Positions 50,401-59,673 of a stretch of DNA of 64,000 nt are shown one piece after another. Positions within the stretch are counted from its first letter, which is position 1. Each line of letters begins with the position of its first letter. The notes beneath the pieces are model-generated. The model ran no database searches. It was not told where the DNA came from and saw only the letters and a list, made by a program, of their open reading frames with translations. Position numbers and translations under genes: made by a program. Origin of the DNA: Hyphochytrium catenoides (lineage: Eukaryota > Sar > Hyphochytriomycetes > Hyphochytriales > Hyphochytriaceae); NCBI GenBank assembly GCA_900088475.1, contig FLMG01000988.1, forward strand, positions 21,687 through 85,686. The letters run 5' to 3'.

Positions 50401-51485
50401 TCAAGGGATGGAGCCGTGGTGCCACTGCAATGGCAACGTAACATGACCCTAACACAGAAGACGAAGGGAAGTTGGCAATGAGGAACATTTTCAAGACCAG
50501 AGATTCGTGTGCTTGGTGCATGCTTACAGGGAAGCTCGCCCTTGATCCCCAGCAGGAGCTCAGCAGTTGCTAGCAGCCCCTTTTTAGAGTTGAAACTCTC
50601 GTCGGGAACGAAAGACAAGTTCTCGAAGAAGGCAGAGAGCTGGTCAACTGTGCCATTGATATTCAGTCTTCTAATACCGTCGAAGGAACGGTTGACAACT
50701 TCTAAGATACCGAATGAGAGAATATCGGGGACATGTAGCTGCCCGAGAGTAGAAATGATCTGTAAGCTGGCTGGGAGGGAGGCATCAACCACTCGCAATG
50801 CTACGGGTGCGACGCGTAACGGCCGGCCCTGTACACCGCTAAGAGAAGAAGGACATTTGAGGGGCGGAGTGTAAGCCTTATAACTATCTACCGCTATTGG
50901 TATATGGGCAGCTCTTGCGAGCCCTAGCGAGCCATAGCTATATTCCTCCTGTGGGGCCATATTAGCATCTGATACAAGGAAGGAATGAAATTTTCTCAGA
51001 AACCTTACCTTGATCGACAACTTGAGATAAATGTAAGAGTTTCCTAGCCATTGCGAGCGAAATGCTAGCCCTTGCAAGGCCTTGTTGATGTTTGTTAGCG
51101 AGCCGCTGAAACTCGAGTACGAAACCCACGCATTCTCGTTGAGCGGTTTGCCCCATGTATCAGTCAGGCCAGCAACGCTTGAAAGGCGGAACTGACCGAT
51201 GTGGCCAACCGTAACCTCCAGCTCAAGCTGCGCGTTACCTGCGATAGATCCACCCTCCACCTCCTCCACCAACACGTCTAAAGCGCGGAAAGGAAGTTCA
51301 GTTGGAACCCTGGGTAAGCAGAAGGAATAGAGCTAATTTATACCTTCAATTGGTAGCACACGGTCTATCAGTCCCCTAACGGTGTAGCTAGGCACGCGCA
51401 GAATATAGGGGTAACCAGCTGCATGGTGGAGTAGGAGAACAAGCACTGCCACAAGGCAGCGCCACCTTGAGTTAATACCATGCAT
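19708..51485 (-). CDS. Giant secreted repeat protein, about 9,000 residues
   Basis: One very long minus-strand gene with some 45 open blocks separated by short introns; summing the blocks gives about 27 kb of coding sequence (an estimate). The start at 51485 reads MHGINSRWRCLVAVLVLLLH, a signal peptide; exon 1 ends at 51344 and exon 2 begins at 51277, joining as VLPIE|DVLVEEVEGG in phase. Modules follow in order: cadherin-like adhesin repeats with (P/S)VNDPP linkers (at least 15 linkers across the protein), W-x-VTF modules, more cadherin-like repeats, an ELWxxDGT array, cadherin-like repeats, a second ELW array and terminal cadherin-like repeats ending QVPVQIT. No transmembrane anchor is seen, so a secreted wall, matrix or surface component is inferred. 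I verified only some junctions (for example SDGTFDG|TRLLADLTPG from 28790 to 28640). Division into two or more genes is possible. Confidence 0.65.
20660..22705 (-). other. Giant protein: ELWxxDGT array 2 (8 units)
   Basis: Heads: YELWRTEG, EELWKSDGT, AELWVSDGS, RELWRTDGT, RELWVSDGV, VELWKYD, SELWRSNG, QELWITDGT, with LYFQASDGxxGxELW spacers. Split over four exons and interrupted by YECP-GYHW copy B. Confidence 0.8.
21762..22080 (-). other. YECP-GYHW domain, copy B
   Basis: YLYECPSGYHWMSTSEG, YVYWHQCGWDAFFW, HFRFSDSVNTKAFKHAG and EFAGIVCMRG, in the same order as copy A. The preceding segment (QADGIDTTW here, QSQGIDSSW in copy A) is also shared, so the ELW-plus-YECP unit was duplicated as one block. 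Confidence 0.75.
23098..26830 (-). other. Giant protein: cadherin-like repeats between the ELW arrays
   Basis: Includes one exon of about 2.6 kb (23.1-25.7 kb) with linkers GVNNPPR, GKNDPPI, PVNDAPT and GVNDPPV, and repeated VDDLGHRGTGGP / NDQGYTGLGGP / SDMGLDG elements, the D-x-G-x-x-G-x-GG signature of adhesin repeats. DxD-type acidic clusters may bind Ca2+ (inference). Confidence 0.75.
27300..29030 (-). other. Giant protein: ELWxxDGT array 1 (8 units)
   Basis: Units with G-x-ELW-(V/F/L/T)-(T/S)-DGT-x-x-GT ... (D)-I-x-PG-x-x-(S)SxPxxL(T) ... (L/V)(Y/F)FxAxDxxxG. Observed heads: YELWRVS, PELWFSDGT, KELWVTDGS, EELWVTDGT, RELWLSDGT, PELWVLD, AELWVSDGT, TELWTSDGS. This is the ELWxxDGT repeat family known mainly from bacterial proteins, probably a beta-propeller-like blade series. 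A YECP-GYHW domain interrupts it. Confidence 0.8.
28140..28430 (-). other. YECP-GYHW domain, copy A
   Basis: About 95 residues: FLYECPAGYHWASTKEG, then YTYWNQCGWQGYTW, then HFRFSDSGNTGAFKHAG, then NFAGIICLK. Conserved Cys residues in YECP, NQCGW and IIC. I cannot name the family. It is inserted between ELW units. Confidence 0.75.
29457..30497 (-). other. Giant protein: cadherin-like repeats before ELW array 1
   Basis: Carries linker PINDPPV, the pair LLSLLEYTPGPNLYGEVQLG and VYLAPKNFFGHDMVQITASD with NGLSG, and RVNDPVS. Three or more exons with introns inside the repeats. Confidence 0.6.
30534..32434 (-). other. Giant protein: W-x-VTF module region 2
   Basis: Diverged copies: FRWRVTFRGLP (31.3 kb), LTWFITFLSQRWGG (31.97 kb), SLWLITFYSMGSSP (32.3 kb) and GGRIWTIAFQRENP (30.87 kb), each in a short exon. 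Confidence 0.5.
32965..38601 (-). other. Giant protein: middle cadherin-like repeat block
   Basis: Contains linkers PVNDPPV (35.9 kb) and AVNDKPQ (36.9 kb), with the L-x-Y-x-(G/P)-(R/K)-E-(N/D)-F-x-G-x-D element, for example LSTLHYLGRENFNGFDELSV and LTTLQFMPSQDFFGLTECQV. Several exons exceed 1 kb, unlike the short exons of the W-x-VTF parts. Confidence 0.65.
39232..43320 (-). other. Giant protein: W-x-VTF module region 1
   Basis: Repeats with an A(L/V)xxLxxxGxVxVxR helix-strand start followed by W-x-V-T-F. Examples: EEALNSLPNIGRVRVSRS ... WTVTFLSV (42.9 kb), LRAALENLPNTGRVSVERS ... WTVTFLSK (42.0 kb), VQTALESLRGVGKVQVSRD ... LDVTFLT (42.4 kb), and GGFSWRITF (39.8 kb). I know of such modules in large predicted surface proteins of stramenopiles and related protists; their function is not established. 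Confidence 0.6.
43363..51277 (-). other. Giant protein: N-terminal cadherin-like repeat block
   Basis: Successive repeats with the layout G-x-L ... V-x-G-x-L-x-x-(L/I)-N-x-x-L-x-x-(L/F)-x-Y-x-P ... (P)VNDPP. Examples: SLTNINKALQGLAF, DLNGALETMQYLPG, GTLPELQAEIASLMYEPPSN with FHGRDS, and linkers PVDDPPV (49.5 kb), PVNDAPK (46.9 kb), PVNDPPQ (45.5 kb), PVNDPPT (44.2 kb). This layout is that of bacterial large-adhesin CADG/tandem repeats, also likened to CSPG4/FRAS1 repeats. Confidence 0.7.
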
Positions 51486-52587
51486 GTGACTGATACCTGT
51501 AGCGGCACCGCAAGGGCGATTTTAGCGAGGGTTTCCCATCCTGCTGCCAATCATGGAGATCAGAGCTTAGTGGAGACAGACCATCTGCCGCCAGGATGTT
51601 TGCGAAGACAATGTCTCTTCTCCGCTTGCTCGCCTTGCGGTACAGGAGTATCGCCGATTGCGGTTGGCGCTCCGATAGGTACAATAACCTTCTTGGAGGC
51701 GCAATGAGGCAATGAAGAGGACCGAGATGAGCTGAAGATTGAAGGTGAAAGAAGATGTTTCGATGGTTCTACATTTTGTTGCTCTTCGCAAGGTTTCATG
51801 AAATATTTGGTTTGAAAGGGAAAACAAACTTCACGTTACATTACAATATAACTGCTGTAACATGCTCGAAGAATTAATTGTAACTCGTAGAAGTTTTCCA
51901 CTTGAAGAGACACAAAGGCACCTCACTTCGCGGGATCTCATAAAAACCAATCATCATTGTTTCTTGGTTCAAAAGTGGACAGCACTTGAGCACTGAACTC
52001 CGAACCCTCCCTTTGCCACATATCATCGCCTTGGGACACGGGAGAGTGATAAGGGCTCCTAGATATACAGATGGGCTCCTGGAGTCTCGCGGGCGGTCAG
52101 AGGCATTAGCATTCTGCATGTCTGAGAAGACTCTACTCGTGTAAAATATGCTGTACAAGGAAGTAAGAAGACGTGGAGGTAGGAAGGAAGCCATGTATTA
52201 ATCACGCATAATGAACATGAAATTTCTTAGCCTCAAGTCTGCACTCCCTCACGACGTCATCATCACAAGGACGAAGTGGTGTCTTGGAAGCATTGGCAGA
52301 CGCTTGCTCTCACACCAGAGCTACAAGACTAACTTGTCTGGCGGCCCTGAAAGGCCACCTTCCATCTCTAAAAAGTTGCTCATCATATCTACAAAATGCG
52401 GGTATAAACATGACAAAACCTTGTACGCCATTATAAGTTAATCATAGTGTCATTGACTCCGAACGCTTCCTGCGTCTCTTTCTGGACAAGCGCAGAAGCG
52501 ACTTTCTGATCGCCGTCCGAAGTGATCTTTTCATAAAAAGCACCAGTGAACTTTACGTGCCAGCAAGTTGTATGCCCAAATACAAGC
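51486..52587. other. Upstream region of the giant gene / 3' side of ATP23
   Basis: About 1.1 kb. It should contain the promoter of the giant gene. No gene recognised; frames on the minus strand at 51560-51827 and 51874-52194 have no family resemblance. Confidence 0.55.
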
Positions 52588-53481
52588 TTAAAATTGCTCT
52601 TCGGGACGACCCATGAGGTCCGTTTGGTAGCACTTTCCGAAGACTTCATCTACCAGCCTCTTCGCTGTAGCAGGGGGATAAAAGTTCTTGGGCCATTTTT
52701 AACAAGCGGCAACCGGTCAGGACAAATTAGAGATTTCGGCCCGAGACGACACCTACCGAGACAGAGGTAATAGCCGTGGACTTCACGCAGCGCTCCCTGG
52801 TCCACTGGAACCACGAGGAGGAGCATTCGGCATACTTGGCAGCGCGGACTTCACTGAGTATATTGGTCAGTAGTTCCGTACCATCGAAGGCCACAGAAAA
52901 CTTCCTAACCTGCAGGCTAAGCTCTTGCCCTCCTGGAAGTTAAAATTTTGTATCCGATGCTGGTGGAGGGAGCGTTACACTTGAGCTCATAAACGTGGTG
53001 CGGCAAAGGCTCGTGCTTACATCGACAGCATGAACTAGTTCATGAGTGAGTGCCTCCCGGAGCTCCTCTTGGTTCTGGAGACGGTTGGCGCATAACCCAA
53101 CCTGGAGGGGGTTCTCCATGAGAAAGGCCCTGGCTTGCCCTTCGGGACCTTCGTATGTGCCTTTAGATAAGCTCCTCCACATGCATGAGAGGGATCGGCT
53201 CCTCCGTACCTTGGTGTCTACACACTCGGCACTCGATAAAGGAGCTTACGAACTGGCGAAAGTCTGTCGCAGTTTGGCCTGGCTCATTGTTCTGCATGTA
53301 ACCGGTGATAATCAGGTCCTTACTGAGCAGAGAGATGCACATATACCTCCGATCTGTGGAGTTCTCGTAGCAGAGTATGAAGTGCTTGAGCTTTCTCAGA
53401 GTTCGTGCCCTTCTCCTCTATCAAGGACTGTTTTCCCAAACTCAGAAGGAAATCGCTGCATTGCTCTTCGTTAATGACCAT
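52588..53481 (-). CDS. ATP23: ATP23, mitochondrial inner-membrane metalloprotease, 5 exons
   Basis: Zinc metallopeptidase (M76 family) of the mitochondrial intermembrane space; in yeast it processes Atp6 and helps ATP-synthase assembly. Exons 53481-53347, 53291-53210, 53160-53021, 52909-52757 and 52686-52588 join in phase to 202 residues. Landmarks: CRVC pair (66/69) as in the family's CxxC, then GTYEGPEG, NPLQVGLCANRLQNQEELRE, the zinc site HELVHAVD (112-119), SEVRAAKYAEC, CVKSTAITSVS and the terminal AKRLVDEVFGKCYQ. The order and spacing match animal and plant ATP23 throughout. The start at 53481 is the first in-frame ATG after a stop; an upstream coding exon cannot be excluded. The gene is divergent from TRAPPC6 across about 730 bp. 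Confidence 0.92.
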
Positions 53482-53820
53482 CTTGGCACGCTGGACTTCC
53501 CCAAAGGTGCTGTAGAGGGGTCTTTACTGGACACACGGGTTGATGACGGCGGCAGACCTCATACCCGTCCTTCTCTACTGAGCGCCATCGCTAATTTAGT
53601 TACGACTTTAGAGCGAGGTTTGAACGAAGTACCATAAAGTACGAACCTCAAACGATTTGACTGAGAACCGCCCCGCCACTCGGCACCTGTAAGGGGTGCT
53701 CGTGACGAGCGACGAGGAGGATGCTTTACTAGTCCCTAACCTCTTCATCAGCGGGGGGAGAACCCTAATTCCGCTTGATCGTTTGATGTTGATGATGAGC
53801 AAGAAAGCTGCTTCCAAGAT

Positions 53821-53876
53821 CTTGTACAAGGCAGGAAAAAGCTAGAGTTTCATCTGTTGTCTACAGTACATGTACC
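53821..53876. promoter_or_regulatory. Two GTAC-core palindromes
   Basis: CTTGTACAAG at 53821-53830 and GTACATGTAC at 53867-53876, both perfect 10-bp palindromes, in the ATP23/TRAPPC6 divergent promoter. Confidence 0.4.
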
Positions 53877-53914
53877 CGTATTGTAGCCCTCTGGCCTATC
53901 GTGAATAAGCCACG

Positions 53915-53962
53915 AATAATATATGTTATTCGGAACCGAAACGCAAATAATATATGTTATTC
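53915..53962. repeat. Duplicated AT-rich dyad
   Basis: AATAATATATGTTATTC occurs exactly at 53915-53931 and at 53946-53962 (31-bp spacing). Each is itself an inverted repeat (AATAA ... TTATT). Paired binding sites or a small duplication; function unknown. Confidence 0.7.
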
Positions 53963-54215
53963 AGAATTAGCTTTGATTATGGGGACTGAAGAGTGATCTT
54001 CTCTATTCAGCAGTTTCTACAGGCACGGCAAGATTAGAATATCATCATCAGAAGGGACACGGCAGCTTCTACGATGCACCTCGTACGAAGGTGAAGAGCC
54101 GACCACTGCGTCACTGACATTCGGGCGGGCTCGGTGGGACTAGCTCTTGGAGCGAGCTAGGTGGGAGTCGTTATTTGAGCTTACTGAGTTCAAGAAGATT
54201 GATAAACCAGTGAGG

Positions 54216-54993
54216 ATGACGGAGAAGGAGGTGGCAGAGACATCCCTAGATCTATTGACGTCGGAGATGGTTGAAGCCTTCGTAAGTCTGCCTTGAGGCG
54301 AACATTCTCTTGAAGATATACACAATGTCCTACCATTTTGCTGTGCGTTCAATTGCTCCACCTCGCTCACGAATACGTTTTCTAGCTCCGGCATGACGCG
54401 AAACGGAACGTTGCTCTGGAAGACACCCACGTAAAGCTTGAGGCCCTAGGCTATGATGTCGGCTTCAGATTTGTTGAGAGGTACTTGTGACAGTGGTCTG
54501 AATCGGATGACAAACATACTCAAAAGCAGTTGCCTTCACGTTAACCATCAGGTGCACGAAGGAGCGAGCTCGTATGAGTGAGCCTCTAGACATTATCAAG
54601 TTCCTGTGCAAGGAGTTCTGGTTGAGGATATTCCGAAAGCAAATTGATAAGCTACAGACCAACCACCGGGTAAGTGACCACACTGCTGTGGACTCTTCCC
54701 GAAAAAGACACTGATATCGCTTGATGTATGGGCTGATGGGCGTGAACTCTCAGGGGGTATATGTGCTCCAGGACTTCAACTTCAGAATGTTAACAAGATT
54801 CTCTGCCGCCACCGATGAAGCTACCAAAGAGGAGGCATTGAAGTATCTCATATTTCCCTGTGGACTGATTCGAGGTGCATTAGCTAACCTGGGCCTGCTC
54901 TGCGCTGTCAACGCCGATATCACCACCGCTCCAGCATGTAAGCTAATCGCTACCCTCGATCTCAGCTTTCTCTCTACTAAATGGTCTCTGTAG
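54216..54993 (+). CDS. TRAPPC6: TRAPPC6 (Trs33) TRAPP complex subunit, 4 exons
   Basis: BET3-family core subunit of the TRAPP tethering/Rab-GEF complex at the ER-Golgi interface. Exons 54216-54281, 54386-54480, 54552-54669 and 54754-54993 join in phase to 172 residues, the usual length. Recognised by SLDLLTSEMVEAF at the N-terminus, KLEALGYDVGFRFVERC, LDIIKFLCKEFWLRIFRKQI with DKLQTNHRG, VYVLQDFNFRMLTRFSA, KYLIFPCGLIRGALANLGL and the closing PACK, all in register with human TRAPPC6A/B. The last coding segment reads PACKLIATLDLSFLSTKWSL to TAG; a GTAAGC right after PA could be a donor, so the final 17 residues are the least certain part. Confidence 0.94.
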
Positions 54994-55312
54994 AGGCTAG
55001 AAGTTCATAGTTTGAAATCGACTTGTTCATATCTTATCCTACTAATGTACCCAATTCTTTCTTCCCTGGAGCGTTCTTTATCATCAAGCTATTGCTCCTG
55101 GCTTCTCTTGGGCTATCGCGACTCCTTTTCTCGCCGGCTTACTCTGCAAACTGCTCTAACGTAACGTCACTTCCAGGCTTATTTAATGTTAAAATAAAGA
55201 CGTAGCGATAGCACTATTTTATGACCTTGCCGGCTTCACCTGGTCTATGGTACACAGAAGTCTTAGCCTGTGAGTCAGCTTCGAGCCAATGACAACCTAG
55301 GTTCGCATCGCT
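54994..55312. other. Short spacer between convergent TRAPPC6 and ATP-grasp genes
   Basis: About 320 bp holding both 3' ends. AT-rich AATGTTAAAATAAAG at about 55184 could serve polyadenylation. No gene seen. Confidence 0.5.
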
Positions 55313-58162
55313 TCATTCCACCTCGAAGAGTCCGTTCAGCTCTAGTTCTCGGAGGCGGGCTACCTCTTTTGAAAGCAGCGATTCGTCCTTGTTAGCCAGC
55401 AAAATTGTGCCAGGGCATGTGAAAATATCCCTTGTCTTCTTGAGCTCATCTCCTGGTTTAAGATAGATAGCTTTATGCACAATGGACTCCATGGCATCGA
55501 TTTCTTTTAGTCCTGGCATAGACTTCAAGATCCCTTCCTGATAGGAAACCAGCATTGCCTCGATGGCCTCACTCTTTAGCTCTCGGCAAGCGTCAGGAAG
55601 CTTGTTAAAGGCTTCTCGGTCGAGGTATGCGTCGATGCTAACTCCAACCTGGTCGTAGCCCACTGCCACGTCTGTCAACATGCACCATTGTCCTTCCCCA
55701 CCATGGCATCTCGCACCAACCTCCACTAGACAAGGGCTGCCGCGGCAAAGCTTTACCTCACCATGTCCTGGACCGTTTACAAACCCCAGAGCATCCAGCA
55801 CCTTCTTATGATAGGCGATAATCTGCTCTATGAGTTGGCCCCTGCATGGTACTAAGCGCACAGTGAAGTAGACGAAAGCTGCATCGTTCACTGGCCGCTT
55901 GTCATATTTCCAGACGGCAGTCACCTTGTGCACTCCATCTCGGCTAACAGTATCAACAACATATTCATCGCCATCCAGGTACTCTTGCACCAGAACTGTC
56001 TCGTTGGCAATGCCCAAGCCGTTGATCTTGCCAATAATCCGATGGAAGGCCTGCTCAAGCTCACCCCTAGAGTTACAGAGGGTCACGTCATCACTACCGG
56101 CACTGTCCACAGGCTTGATGACAACCTTGAATGGTACGGGGTGGTACCGGTTCAAGAAGTCTTCCACATCACTCCATTCTTTACATCGTTTTTGCTCCAC
56201 AGCTCTAAGACCGGCGGCACGAACGGTCTCACCCATTATGTATTTGTCCCGTCTTGCAGTAGATGTTTGAAGAGGGTTCGCCCGCACCCCAAGTGCATTA
56301 GCTAGGAGATCTGCCACAAGGACACCAGTTTCCGCACCAGGGATGACAGCCAAAATCTGGGGACTAATGTCGCGGAGCTTTCTGCAAAGGTCATCCATGT
56401 TCCCTCGGTAGTCCACCGTAGCCTCGAAAGTTAGCTCCAGGCCTGGTGGGACGAGCCCTGCCACATGCTCCATGGATTCGAGGCTATCACTATACACGCA
56501 AACACAGCGGTACCCTCGGTCGCTGACTCTCTTGGCGAGCACAGCTCCGGTGCTGAAGGGATCGACCACCACAACAATTCCGGTCACTTTCTCGTCCTCC
56601 ATAGCCTCGGGGCGCGCGATCTCATACATGCCGCTCTTGCACAGCTGGTGGAATCGGTCGAAGTCCCGGTCAAGCTGCTCCTTTGACTCGTTGGACATCA
56701 TAAGGCTCATTGGAGACGTGAATAGATCTACCGTAGGCACGATCAGGTGACCAACCTCCACCTTCACCTCGCAAGTACGGAATGACGACATTTTCCTCAC
56801 TTCCTCTAAGCCGGGATAGCCCTTCAGAATTCCTCTCTGGTAGCAGACACCATCAATCTCCATGGCGTACTTTTGGAGCTTCATGGGTCTTTCCGGAAGA
56901 GCAGCGAACTTATCTGGTTCCAGGTAAGCGTCCACTGTCACTGACACCTGGTTGTAGCCCACGCATTCATCAGCCAGTGGAACGAAACCGCCTCCACCTC
57001 CGTGGCACCTGGCGCCCACCTCTACCAGGCAGGGCTCATCTCTAACGAACTTTATTTCTCCATGTGTAGGGCCGTGACGAATGCCGAGCGCCTTGATGAC
57101 CTGTAACTGATAGTCAATGACCTTCTGAATGACGGGATCATCCGCAGAGCGAATTCTAGAGTTGAAGTATACGAAGGGTGCACCATTAACAGCCCTCTTG
57201 TCATACTGCCATACCGCCACGACCTTGTGGTTACCATCGCGGCCGACGGTGTCAACAACATATTCCGTTCCGTCCAGAAATTCCTGTACCAGCACATGCT
57301 TATTCTCCAGACCGAGAGTGTTGATTTTCCCCATAATATTTCCGAAGGCTTTCTTCACTTCCTCTTCAGAGTGGCATTTGTAGACATCGTCACTCCCGGC
57401 CGAGTCGACAGGCTTGACTACGCAGACAAAGGGTCTCGGGTTCCATGAGGCCAAGAACTCACTAATCTCGCTCCATTGACTGCACATGCGTTGCTGCACA
57501 GCACGAAGACCAACCTCACGAATTCTCTCCCCCATGGCATACTTATTCCGGCGAGCCTCAGAGAGTTTCGTGCCATTGCCCATCAAATTCAGCCTCTCAG
57601 CTACAATGCCTGTCAGCATGACTCCAGTCTCGGCGCCTGCAAGAACTGCCACTATGCGAAAAGGTAGGCTCTTCAGGGAATTTATGGTAGTACTAGTTGC
57701 TTCATCGGCCGGTGCCCCTCCATCATGGTAGACAACGGCCCCGTAGGGCACTCGAATCTCAGAATGAGACAGACTCTCAAGCAGGGAGGCCATCTTGTCC
57801 AGGGTGTCACTGTAGAGACACACAACTGTGTAGCCTCGTTTATGGACTTCGTGGGCGACATTAAGGCCAGTTGTGAAAGGATCTACAACCACCACCGCTT
57901 CTTTCTCCACCACTTCAGCTTGGATGACCGACGGTTTGCGCGAACGCTTTTCCTTCACGTTGAAGTAGCGCCGGTAAAGAACCTCATTATACTTCATGCC
58001 CCTGCGAACTTGATAATTAGAGGCGTTTCCAGCAAATGTTGAGGCTCTGACAAGCGGATTGAAACCCTCGCCCAAAACATCGTTCCTAGTTATGAACCGC
58101 GGATCATATGTCGTTGACCTAGAAGCTGCAGTCAGCGGTTTAAAGTCTCCGAAATGTGACAT
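55313..58162 (-). CDS. Tandem ATP-grasp ligase, intronless
   Basis: 949 residues in one exon from MSHFGDFKPL. The frame stays open upstream to an ATG at 58258 (981 residues), but the extra part has no conserved look. Two homologous modules: about residues 90-510 and 530-949. Each has a Rossmann-like VVVVDPF(T/S)TG start, GAETGV, the ATP-grasp lysine/loop KPVDSAGSDDV, VLVQE(F/Y)LDG(T/D)EYVVDTV and the Mg-ATP segment HGE(I/V)K...LVEVGARCHGG. Both keep these motifs, so both are probably active. ATP-grasp enzymes join a carboxylate to an amine or thiol through an acyl phosphate; the (VE)VGARCHGG form resembles amino-acid ligases of the BacD kind rather than carbamoyl-phosphate synthase. Substrate unknown. 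Lack of introns contrasts with neighbours. Confidence 0.88.
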   Translation of the reverse strand: MSHFGDFKPLTAASRSTTYDPRFITRNDVLGEGFNPLVRASTFAGNASNYQVRRGMKYNEVLYRRYFNVKEKRSRKPSVIQAEVVEKEAVVVVDPFTTGLNVAHEVHKRGYTVVCLYSDTLDKMASLLESLSHSEIRVPYGAVVYHDGGAPADEATSTTINSLKSLPFRIVAVLAGAETGVMLTGIVAERLNLMGNGTKLSEARRNKYAMGERIREVGLRAVQQRMCSQWSEISEFLASWNPRPFVCVVKPVDSAGSDDVYKCHSEEEVKKAFGNIMGKINTLGLENKHVLVQEFLDGTEYVVDTVGRDGNHKVVAVWQYDKRAVNGAPFVYFNSRIRSADDPVIQKVIDYQLQVIKALGIRHGPTHGEIKFVRDEPCLVEVGARCHGGGGGFVPLADECVGYNQVSVTVDAYLEPDKFAALPERPMKLQKYAMEIDGVCYQRGILKGYPGLEEVRKMSSFRTCEVKVEVGHLIVPTVDLFTSPMSLMMSNESKEQLDRDFDRFHQLCKSGMYEIARPEAMEDEKVTGIVVVVDPFSTGAVLAKRVSDRGYRCVCVYSDSLESMEHVAGLVPPGLELTFEATVDYRGNMDDLCRKLRDISPQILAVIPGAETGVLVADLLANALGVRANPLQTSTARRDKYIMGETVRAAGLRAVEQKRCKEWSDVEDFLNRYHPVPFKVVIKPVDSAGSDDVTLCNSRGELEQAFHRIIGKINGLGIANETVLVQEYLDGDEYVVDTVSRDGVHKVTAVWKYDKRPVNDAAFVYFTVRLVPCRGQLIEQIIAYHKKVLDALGFVNGPGHGEVKLCRGSPCLVEVGARCHGGEGQWCMLTDVAVGYDQVGVSIDAYLDREAFNKLPDACRELKSEAIEAMLVSYQEGILKSMPGLKEIDAMESIVHKAIYLKPGDELKKTRDIFTCPGTILLANKDESLLSKEVARLRELELNGLFEVE

Positions 58163-59673
58163 TGTTCCCGAAACCAGATCCACGAGGGGCAGACTACTCT
58201 TATCTCTAACGCAGCACTCAATGAGAAGTAAATGAGAAGTATTGGATCGCGCGGTCACCGAAGTCAGTAGCCGAGCTATGCTATGAATAGGCTACGACGC
58301 TTTTTGGAGGCACGACCTGGCTGAGAGATGCGTCTAGAGACCCACAGACTGAAGCCTGTGGCGAGGTGGGAGAGATGTTATAGGTACCAGTACAGGTGCA
58401 GAGTCTCACTTGCAGCTAGGAAAAGTCATTCGGGCTTGCATTCAGCGGGCAAAAGGATGAGAGGTTCGCTCTCAAGGACGAAAGACTCGCCTCACACAGC
58501 CGCAGACTATGACCAAGATCTTCACTACTGGGATAAAGAGTATGAAAGAGATGCTTTCCTGATGAGAGAAAAGACTGAATATTGAAGCGACTGAGGGAGA
58601 AAGGTAAGAGATCTATCAGTAGTAATATCTCGTAACGACAAAGAAAGCTGGTGTAAGGATATATATATGGTCATAGTAGTAGTTTCTCGTGTTAACAAGA
58701 GCATCACTACCGAAGAACGCTGTCAGCCCTTCAACCTCTTGTACGTTTCCGCCAGCAGCGCATAGTTTCTTTCTTTCTTTCCCCTTGGCCTGTTATTTTG
58801 TTCCTTGAAAGATTCAATAATGAAAGCTATCTGTATCCTTCAGAACACATTGTGTGTTGAGATGATGAGATGATGGCGGTGGGTGGCAAGCAGACATTGG
58901 TGATTCGCCAACGAGAGCGCATCAGCAGGGTGGCATCTACCAGTCAATGCCCATCACACATCAACACCACCAATCCTCTGCCTCATCATCAGCCTTTCAA
59001 ACCCACACTAGAAGTATAACGCCTGCAACTTCGTTCCAGCATCAAACCCACTTTCTACACCTCCAACTCAGTCAGCCCCACTTTTTGTCAGCAAGTCTGC
59101 TGAGTGGTGAGTCAATGGTGATACTACGACAGCAGACTACCAAGTCCATCACCACCAGTTGACAAACACCTGGAGCAAGATACTTGAGAAGGGGCAGGTC
59201 TTTTGTTGGTCTGTCTCTCCGACTGGTTCAACATCGTATTTGTGTGGTTGCTGAGGTCATCGCCTTGGACATACACTGTACACATTTCAATCTGGTAGGA
59301 ACTATGCCGTTCTGCCTAAACCCTTGCTGAGGCCGCGCATGATCGATCGCGAAGGAGGTCAAAGGGAATTCAGGGGGCGGGAGGTCTTGATAATACAGCT
59401 CCTCAGTGTTGCGGTGGTGAGTCGTAAGATCACATATCCTTCTCTATAGGGTCTGCCATGGACTCGTTTAACAGAGACGTCTAGTGACCTCAAGCGCCCA
59501 CAAGCCAAATGACCTAACAGCAGATGCCAGTGAAGAAGAGCTGGGACAATTACTAGTCCAATAGTGACATTCCTCAAACTGATTGCATGATAATAAAATG
59601 TCACTTTTCCGATAAATAAGGTATGCTTTATATTATATAGCAATGAGAATAGGAAAGTAATAATTTTCAAAAG
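58163..59673. other. Intergenic, about 1.5 kb
   Basis: Upstream of the ATP-grasp gene and downstream of the proline-rich membrane protein gene, both minus. No gene recognised. A plus-strand frame at 58328-58585 ending in a charged DYDQDLHYWDKEYERD stretch is possible but unsupported. Confidence 0.5.

Larger units (their letters stand above)
53482..54215. other. Divergent promoter region, ATP23 / TRAPPC6
   Basis: About 730 bp between two divergent start codons. Contains the palindromes CTTGTACAAG (53821-53830) and GTACATGTAC (53867-53876), and a duplicated AT-rich dyad at 53915-53962. No gene recognised. Confidence 0.65.

Noticed and set aside
52431-52649. 72-codon minus-strand frame overlapping the end of ATP23
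   Set aside because: It overlaps the last ATP23 exon in another frame; the family alignment supports the ATP23 frame to TAA at 52588.
55313-58162. Carbamoyl-phosphate synthase large chain
   Set aside because: Two ATP-grasp modules suggested it, but the expected length, the oligomerisation and allosteric domains and CarB motifs are missing; each half starts with its own VVVVDPF domain.
58328-58585. 85-codon plus-strand frame
   Set aside because: No recognisable domain; sits in the upstream region of the ATP-grasp gene.
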